Origin: Toxorhynchites rutilus septentrionalis
Taxonomy: Eukaryota > Arthropoda > Insecta > Diptera > Culicidae
Length of the DNA stretch: 64,000 nucleotides
NCBI RefSeq assembly: GCF_029784135.1
Contig: NC_073746.1
Location: 181,785,788-181,849,787, forward strand
Reading direction: 5' to 3'
The notes under the pieces are model-generated. The model saw only the letters and a list, made by a program, of their open reading frames with translations, was not told the origin of the DNA and searched no databases. Shown here one piece after another: positions 57,889 through 64,000 of this stretch (positions are counted from its first letter, which is position 1; each line of letters opens with the position of its first letter). The position numbers were made by a program, and so were the translations under genes.

Positions 57889-57922
57889 GAACCAACCGAA
57901 CCGAACGTCGAAGATTGACTGA
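57889..57922 (-). promoter_or_regulatory. Inr + DPE core promoter (minus strand)
   Basis: Read on the minus strand, TCAGTC (57922-57917) matches the arthropod initiator TCA(G/T)T(T/C), with A+1 at 57920. Counting from it, positions +28 to +32 (57893-57889) are GGTTC, which fits the downstream promoter element consensus RGWYV at exactly the required spacing. No TATA box precedes it, as is usual for DPE promoters. The surrounding 250 bp is G+C-rich. A transcript start here is an inference. Confidence 0.45.
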
Positions 57923-58818
57923 AGGGATTCGGCCGCGCCAGAGAAGACACGACTTCGCGCGGCGGACACGCGAGCTCTTCGGCGGCGGTTCGCATAGCCA
58001 ACATAAACAGAGCACGCGCATAAAATGCACTTTTCTCCGGTTGCGCTCTCTCTCCCGCGACGATCCTCGTAACGAAACCATGTTACAGCGAATCTCTCTC
58101 CCGATGAGACCCACGATGATGAGAGTGAGAGAATGCAACAATGTCGGTTGTAAAGAAAAACATTAATAATTTACTGCGGCACGAACTCGTTTCCACCCTT
58201 ACCATACTAACAAGAGGCAGGATTTGAGCTCTCGTTTCACGGTCAACGCGCTCTCAGCAGCGATTTGGACGGAATGAACCATCCTTACGCAACATACATC
58301 GGATGCAACGTGACAAAGCATAACACCGGTTCATTCGAGGTGGTGGTGTTCATTCGAATCGTACCACCCAACTTGTTGCTCGATTCATCGAGGAAGGCGG
58401 TTGATGATGGTTTTCACTGGAGTTGGTGGGCTGAAGCACCGGCGATGATGATACGCTACGAACTGTCATAAAGCACGATGAATATCGTTACTATGTTCAT
58501 TCTGGAGTTTTGAAACATAACGTCGGTTGTTTTGTTAACATTATTCTCTCCAACATCAATATGATACATTGTACAGATAAATTTCGACATAGTTAAAATT
58601 TTTATTTTTTATATACACGTCATGTCAAGACACAACCAAAAAATCAGAAATTCACAGATATCAGAAGCTACCATGAGCTTGGAAAGCAATAATAATGAAG
58701 AAATTTTGTTACTACAGGGCGAACTCGATTACATACTGTCTCCGATTTCTTTTCACTCTATTTAAACGAGTCCTGTTTATAATCGAGCAGAAAAAAATTA
58801 TTTGTTTCTTATACATAT
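57923..58818. other. No coding region recognised
   Basis: The G+C-rich segment 57923-58110 would be upstream of the proposed promoter. Frames at 57860-58166 on both strands are open because of composition, with Arg/Ser-rich translations and no motif. Confidence 0.35.
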
Positions 58819-59400
58819 ACTAGCTGATCCGGCAAATTTATTTTTCGTTATCTCATCCACGTTTTCTTACTAAGCGCACGTTCATGGGTCCAATCGCAGA
58901 ATTGTTCATTTATTGATCTTCTAATCTATCCTTTGAAATCGACATTATAACATCATATCATTTTCAGACACAATTCTCGTGCAAGATTTTTCATCCACTT
59001 GTAAATAATAACGGAGAAACGTTACATGGAAGAAATGTTTGATAGAGAAAATATAATAGAATGAAGACAGACCTAAATTGGACAATTCCTTTCTCGAGTT
59101 TTGCTCTTATCAACACATTCGGCGATCCATTTTTTATATAGATAGAAGACGATATAGGAGTGCGTTTGTATCACATTAAAACCCATTTTCACTTTCGAAC
59201 GAAGATCAATTTCGTTACCGCAAACATCAAATGGACTAGCAACGCTTGTCAATATGTAATTGTAGAACACATGCGAATTGAATTTTTCGAATTTTCCCAT
59301 TTTTCTTCAGAGTTTTCCGAAAATTTTCAATTATCATGTTTGGTTGGTATATGTGTATTATTTTTATGAAATCCCCTCTTCATTCCAGAGAAGGTAGGGG
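58819..59400. repeat. CTAGCTGACCCG-type repeat, second copy
   Basis: Begins TATACTAGCTGATCCGGCAA and shares CCACGTTTTCTTA(C/A)TAAG, then TTTTTTATATAGATAGAAGA near 59132 and CATCAAATGGAC near 59227, with 26183-27260. The order of blocks is the same, so both derive from one family. Confidence 0.55.
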
Positions 59401-59942
59401 TGTCATACCATTACAAAAGCCTTTCTCGTACCCAAAAATCCTCACGTCCCAAATTTGGCTCCATTTGCTTTATTAGTTCTCGAGTTATGCAGAAATTTGT
59501 GTTTCATTTGTATGGCAGCCTCCCGTTAGAGAGAGGGGAAGAGTGTCGAACCACCATAGAAACATTTATCGATTCCTAAAACCTCCATATGCCAAGTTTG
59601 TTTCCTTTTGCTTGATTAATTCTCGAGTTATTCAGCGCAACCCATGAAGAAGGGGAGGAATGTCAAACCACTTTAAAAACGTTTCTTGTCTTCTAAAACC
59701 TCCACATGCCAAATTTGGTTCTGTTTACTTGATAAGTTCTCGCGTTATGCAGACATTTATGCTTTATTTGTATGGTAGCCCCCATAGAGAGGGGAAAGGA
59801 GTGTCTAACCACCGTAAAAACATTTATTGCGCCCTAAAACCTCCACATGCCAAATTTGGTTTCATTTGCTTGATTAATTCTCGAGGAATGCAGAAATTTG
59901 TGTTTCATTTATATGGGAGCCTCCCTTTAGAGCAGTGGTGGC
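59401..59942. repeat. Minisatellite, unit about 120-135 bp (continues at 62932)
   Basis: Four decayed units contain, in order, CTAAAACCTCCA(C/T)ATGCCAA, a TTTGGTT-CATTTGCTTGAT block, (T/A)ATTCTCGAG(T/G), TATGCAG, TTTGTATGGNAGCC and AGAGAGGGGA. They start near 59430, 59565, 59690 and 59830. A fifth part lies at 62932-63050 across the hAT insertion. Similar arrays occur in the 3' part of a dispersed insect repeat; I do not name it. Confidence 0.7.
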
Positions 59943-60109
59943 CAGGTATAACCATGACGCGGGCCGCAATGATTTTCCCCCACTGCTGTTTATGATAAGA
60001 TGTAAAATATACAGATTTAACGGTTTTTTTCTATGGCTCGCTACAGCATTTAAATGAGAAACTATTCTGTTTTATAATATGATCACTGATAAATTGGGTG
60101 TTCTTTCAT

Positions 60110-62155
60110 ATTAAAAAATTATAGAAAGTTATGTCCAAGATACGACCGCATTGTTGACGTAGAACTACGCTGTTATTTCATATAAGTCGCTTATTTATAC
60201 CTTCGGATATTGTTCTGTAATGCTGTGAAATTTCAAAAACAACTGCTTAGTAGAATAATCTCTGAAATGGTTTTTTCATTGAAGAATCAGTTGACGAGAA
60301 TTGATTGATGATTCATTCTTGCCCTCGCAAAACAATACACTTGCTGATCGTATGTCGCAATTTATTTCATGTCAATGCATTGGAAATTTACCTCGAACGC
60401 TATTCCGGTGGCCTTTTTTGCAATTGACATAGACTCGGCTACAGTCGATTATATACATGTTGCACCAGCACCATTATTCCACATCTCATAACTACATCAA
60501 TATATCTTTGGCACCCCATGGAAACAACAACAATGACAACACTTGCAAGTATAAAATATCAATGCTACATGTTATCTAGTATTGCCTCAAAAGAATCGCA
60601 CCTCTAGGCATCGTTCGTACTACGTAAACCAAGCGCCAAACAAGCGTTCGCCATAGCATGCATACAGAGCCATACATTGGTGGCTTGAAACTACTAGGAA
60701 TATAAACACTTCGCATCATTTTGCGCTATTCTCGAAAGATACGCTCCTTTTAATATTACTGGCCTCGAAAAAAAGCATTACTTTCTCATGCTCGAGAGAA
60801 GCGCAGCTGTCACCCATAGTGGAGGAAGTTTTGCTACTGGCAAGCGAAACCTAATCACATACAAAATTCCAGAACGACATTTGCTTTCTTGGTGACTAAA
60901 CAAGCGAAATAAACTCTTTTTGTTAATAACAACCTCGAAAACAGTAGCAATACTTCATTATGATCAATATTAGTGCAAACGCAATCCTAGTTGAAGGCAG
61001 TTTTGCGACTGGCACTCGAACCCACAAACTTATAACATTCCAGTAAGACATTCAAGATATTTGGTATTCCCCAAATAATTTTTTGGTGCACAACCTTAAC
61101 GCCTGCTTCGCCATAACGTCAGTTTAATGCATTGATGCATTCTCAAAGGCACCAACGAGGCCCTTATGATGACGGAAAACAAACAATGTTAACTGCTTGG
61201 AAAAAGACTGAAATATGCCACACAGCTTGTACTCTGCTGTAACACCCATCGATGCGAATTCGTTGATGAGTTTGTCAAGAGCGACCCCCTTCATCACCAG
61301 CGGGGGGAACTTAATTTTGGTTGCTGCCTGGGTAACGGCGTATACATTTTCGACCGACGCGCCAGAATCGCCCACTTTGCTGTTGTTCGATGCGGTGTCA
61401 CACTCGTGAAGGCTCGGTTCAGTGCGAGCGCTTTTCACTGCACCAACATCGCGTGCATCATTAGATGACGCTTGCCTCGAAATTTTATTGCCCCTGGCAA
61501 TGCCTTCGTTTTTTGCAGGGCTCGAGCTTGCCTTCCTCTTCTTCTAGCTCATCACACACTACGCGAAGCGTCCAATTTATGACGCGGAAAGAAAAACACA
61601 CGATACGAATAACGCCAAAAACGAACTGAAAAAACCACATGACGATATCCAAGTTGGATTACCACTGGTGGGGTCCAATCTTAGATCGAAGCGCAGCGAA
61701 AGCAAAGTGAACTGGATTGCTCAACAGTCCGATGCCGAAAGTTTGCTTTAGCGAGATCCACTGTTTATACTCTAGCAAGTATTCCCCTCCATTCTTCTTC
61801 TTTTCCTTTGTTCACGGAGACTTTAAATCCTACGATTTTCCCTCCGTTGGTCGCCAATAAGTTGCTCGTTATTGACAGCTCTGTTCGGGAAAGCACATAA
61901 ATGGACAGAACAAATGTATGGGGAAATGGAAACGCTTAAAGTTTTCATCAATTTTAACCATTTACAAACCAGGGGATTCTAATGAATAACATATTAAACA
62001 AATCTTACGGAATTTCCGATTCGTTTAGTATGTAAATCGCCAAAATCCGTTCGCGGCAAAAATAGTTATTGACGTTAACTTTATTTCATAAAAACGTGAC
62101 CTATTTTCTGATTTGGCACCCTTAATGAAAGACGTAGTTCTACGTCAAAAACATG
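60110..62155. repeat. Family A repeat, copy 2 (no SINE; ORF1 scrap inside)
   Basis: Colinear with 95-2406. It starts near AAAAAATTATAG with ACGACCGCATTGTTGACGTA and ends GACGTAGTTCTACGTCAAAA. At the point where copy 1 has the SINE (after AAGTCGCTTAT) this copy runs straight on into TTATACC. It has an extra 430 or so bp near 60345-60775 relative to copy 1, and an intact-looking ORF1-like piece (61124-61552). Confidence 0.65.
61124..61552 (-). pseudogene. LINE ORF1 (gag-like) N-terminal fragment
   Basis: On the minus strand ATG at 61552 is followed by AGC and a TAG stop, then an open frame KKRKASSSPAKNEGIARGNK, later SGASVENVYAVTQAATKIKF, PPLVMKGVALDKLINEF and MGVTAEYKLCGI. The (K)FPPLVVKGV...L...L...G..AEYKLxxIG pattern is the domain found just before the zinc knuckles in ORF1 proteins of Jockey-type insect LINEs. 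The frame then loses similarity. The early stop and truncation make it a pseudogene. Its presence inside a short repeat with palindromic ends is unusual. Confidence 0.6.
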
Positions 62156-62931
62156 GAAACATTGGGGTACTTACGTATCAATGCCATCATCAAGGTTTTT
62201 TTTGTGTAAATGTTCCTTCAAATGATAAACAATTGATCAAAAGGTCCAACTCGGTGCTCCTAGAATTAGTATATTCTTGAATGTTATTTCATATCCCAAC
62301 TAATGTACTTTAAAACGCTATGTATCGCTGAATCGAAGAATTGGAAAAAGTGGTATTAGCGTCATCGGAGCACAATTTTTATTTTTTTTCGTAAAAAAAT
62401 AATTGTGAGGTGAATGTAATGGGGGCGAAGTCACCATCTAACCAGGCTGAGGAACTGAGACGGTCCCCAAACCGCCGACGTTACGCAATCCGAGTCAGCC
62501 GCTGGCCCGGGCAATATATGTGAATGATATATTTCAAATAAAAAATTAACCGGCCAAACGTAATGCACCAGGCAAACGTATGCCTTCCGACGCACGCTAA
62601 CGCTCGGTCGGACTTAACTAAAGTATTTTCTCCTATGTTTCAAACACTTCGGACAATCGGTGAATCACCGGTCTTCTGGCGAGAGGCCGCCACTTCAGAC
62701 GGCAGGTTGGCGGTCGACTCGGATTGCCTGCGCTTTGAGGTCACCTTGGTTCCTTATCCTCGTTAGATGAGGACTTCGATGATCAGCTTGGATACACACG
62801 GTTAACAAGAATTACTCACAAAGTAATTTTTATTCAGTTTTCTGAATTTTTTGAATTATATTCATGCATCACTCGGTTCAGGCCGCGGACCGCATGGACA
62901 AAACCGGAGGGCTGCAGGTTGGCCACCACTG

Positions 62932-63060
62932 CTTTAGAGAGAAGGGAAGAGTGTCGAACTGCCATAGAAACGTTTATCGACCACTAAAACCTCTATATGC
63001 TATGTTTGATTCCATTGGTTTGATTGGTTCTCGAGTTGTTCAGCAGTATGAAAAGAGGAA
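62932..63060. repeat. Minisatellite unit beyond the hAT insertion
   Basis: Starts with the hAT target duplication CTTTAGAG and continues AGAAGGGAAGAGTGTCGAAC, ACTAAAACCTCTATATGC and GGTTCTCGAGTTGTTCAGCA. This completes the unit cut at 59942. Confidence 0.65.
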
Positions 63061-63434
63061 TATTTGACGAAGTTATCGTCCATTCAGTTTTTTTCGATGG
63101 TTTATATGCATTTCAGTGCGAAAAAAGCATATTCGCATCTCAATTATCCACTTCTGAAATCATTACCTTCCTCCCATAAAATGCTCTAAGTTTTTCTAAG
63201 TATTTGCATGACATGATTTCTAACAGCAACACGTTTCGACATGCAACTAAAAGCACAAAACAGCCACGCGCAACCGAAAAGGCAAACTGTCCCGTCTCAA
63301 AGCAGAAAAACAAAAGGAAATTGAACGGTAAATGGCGTGGATTTGAGTTATTTTCTTGGGGGAAACTTTTTATAAACTTACTTTTTATGCGGTCCCTATC
63401 TATCGCACAAAAAAAAAGTTTTTTTCAATATGTA
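63061..63434. other. No recognisable gene
   Basis: Short frames only, without motifs. A/T-rich. Confidence 0.4.
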
Positions 63435-63866
63435 CAGGTAAACTTCGATATAACGTACATTTTACTTTCAAAATTGTACGTTGTATCGAATTGTACGTTA
63501 TATCGAAGCTTAATAAAGTACTCACAAACGTAGTCTATAATACATTATTGTGTTGCTGTTTTAGTCAAGTTAATGAATAACTTCAATCAGAAGACAAAGC
63601 CAGCCTTTCTCATGATGTTTCCCTTCGTACTGTTGATTAAAGCATGATTCATTTAGAATCTGGAATCACAAAACCAGCTGTATTTCGAGATTGATTGAAG
63701 GTACAAAACTTGTTTTAGCATCACAATACAGATAATTCATTGTTCTATCAGAAAAAAAATATTGAACAAAATTTTCCCTTACACTTTGAAAAGGTGTACG
63801 TTATATCGAGTGACGTTATATCGAGGGTACGTTATAACGAGGGTACGTTATATCGAAGTTTCCCTG
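63435..63866. mobile_element. pogo-like MITE with iterated GTACGTTATATCGA motif
   Basis: The left end is CAGGTAAACTTCGATATAAC and the right end, reverse complemented, CAGGGAAACTTCGATATAAC, with TA on both sides (63433-63434 and 63867-63868). The 432-bp unit has about seven copies of GTACGTTATATCGA in either orientation, clustered at both ends (63446-63511 and 63794-63857). TA target and CAGGGAAACTTCGATATAACG-like ends suggest a pogo/Tigger-type non-autonomous element. Non-coding. Confidence 0.75.
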
Positions 63867-64000
63867 TATACCGAACAGTGCTGAATATATTCACGTTCAC
63901 GACATTCAAATTCGGCGAATTTCTGCCTTCCTTGTATTGATAATCTACTGCTCAAGCGAGAGTCGATAAATATGAAACAACACTATCAATGAACCCCAGT

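Larger units (their letters stand above)
59943..62931. mobile_element. hAT-type element with 8-bp target duplication
   Basis: The ends are CAGTGGTGGCCAGG on the left and, reverse complemented, CAGTGGTGGCCAAC on the right, so 12 bp are identical. CTTTAGAG is repeated exactly at 59935-59942 and 62932-62939. An 8-bp duplication with CAGTGGTGGCC ends is diagnostic of the hAT superfamily. Subterminal GCGGGCCGC / GGCCGCGGACCGC strings also fit. No transposase is recognisable; most of the interior is family A copy 2. The segment 62160-62880 is unassigned. Confidence 0.85.

Noticed and set aside
1..64000. CRISPR arrays, operons, ribosome binding sites or prophage
   Set aside because: The sequence is clearly eukaryotic (LINEs, SINEs, mariner-type elements, introns). 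No regular spacer array is present.
1..64000. Endogenous viral fragments, as often found in Aedes genomes
   Set aside because: None of the readable frames resembled a viral replicase, nucleocapsid or glycoprotein. The gag-like pieces belong to non-LTR elements.

Overview
The window looks like intergenic or intronic DNA from a mosquito, most likely a culicine (Aedes-type). The reasons are: a tRNA-derived SINE at 34234-34486 that I recognise as Feilai-like; a Tc1/mariner element whose transposase has a D37E spacing (the ITmD37E family, known mainly from mosquitoes); and a density of nested non-LTR fragments, mariner relatives and short inverted-repeat elements typical of such genomes. There is no bacterial-style gene organisation. 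I found no complete host protein-coding gene, rRNA or canonical tRNA gene. The few candidate host exons are weak and are marked as such.

Layout. 1-4160: a repeat with palindromic ends (family A, copy 1) carrying a SINE insertion with a perfect target duplication, then a broken LINE reverse transcriptase and a short inverted-repeat element. 4160-7260: no recognisable gene. 7262-9125 (minus strand): a tRNA-like SINE head joined to LINE reverse transcriptase and ending in the tail shared with the SINEs. 9187-12880: a mariner scrap, an R1-like LINE ruin and an endonuclease ruin. 12996-14195: a piggyBac-like MITE and a family B repeat. 14200-19857: mostly featureless, with a MITE and a mariner scrap. 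19860-21078: a complete but dead rosa-like (DD41D) element. 21080-30085: weak exon candidates, repeat families and a diverged SINE. 30088-31370: a (TA)n tract and a dead DD34D mariner. 34234-38115: a SINE, then a Tc1 element with IR/DR ends carrying two further insertions, itself inserted in what may be a host exon. 39765-48400: scattered repeats, a perfect hairpin and an element with iterated ACGCG motifs at its ends. 48700-53900: a repeat region holding a SINE and an ITmD37E transposon, which in turn holds a LINE with an almost intact reverse transcriptase. 54000-58800: tandem repeats and a likely minus-strand core promoter near 57920. 58819-63050: a repeat with a minisatellite, split by a hAT element, which contains copy 2 of family A. 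63435-63866: a pogo-like MITE.

How it fits together. Almost everything recognisable is transposon sequence at different stages of decay, and several insertions can be ordered in time. The two family A copies give a filled and an empty SINE site. Removing the 680-bp element restores the Tc1 reading frame across its insertion point. Removing the hAT restores a minisatellite unit. The most unusual object is the head-LINE-tail chimera at 7262-9125, which may record how a tRNA-derived SINE is formed from, or recombines with, its partner LINE.
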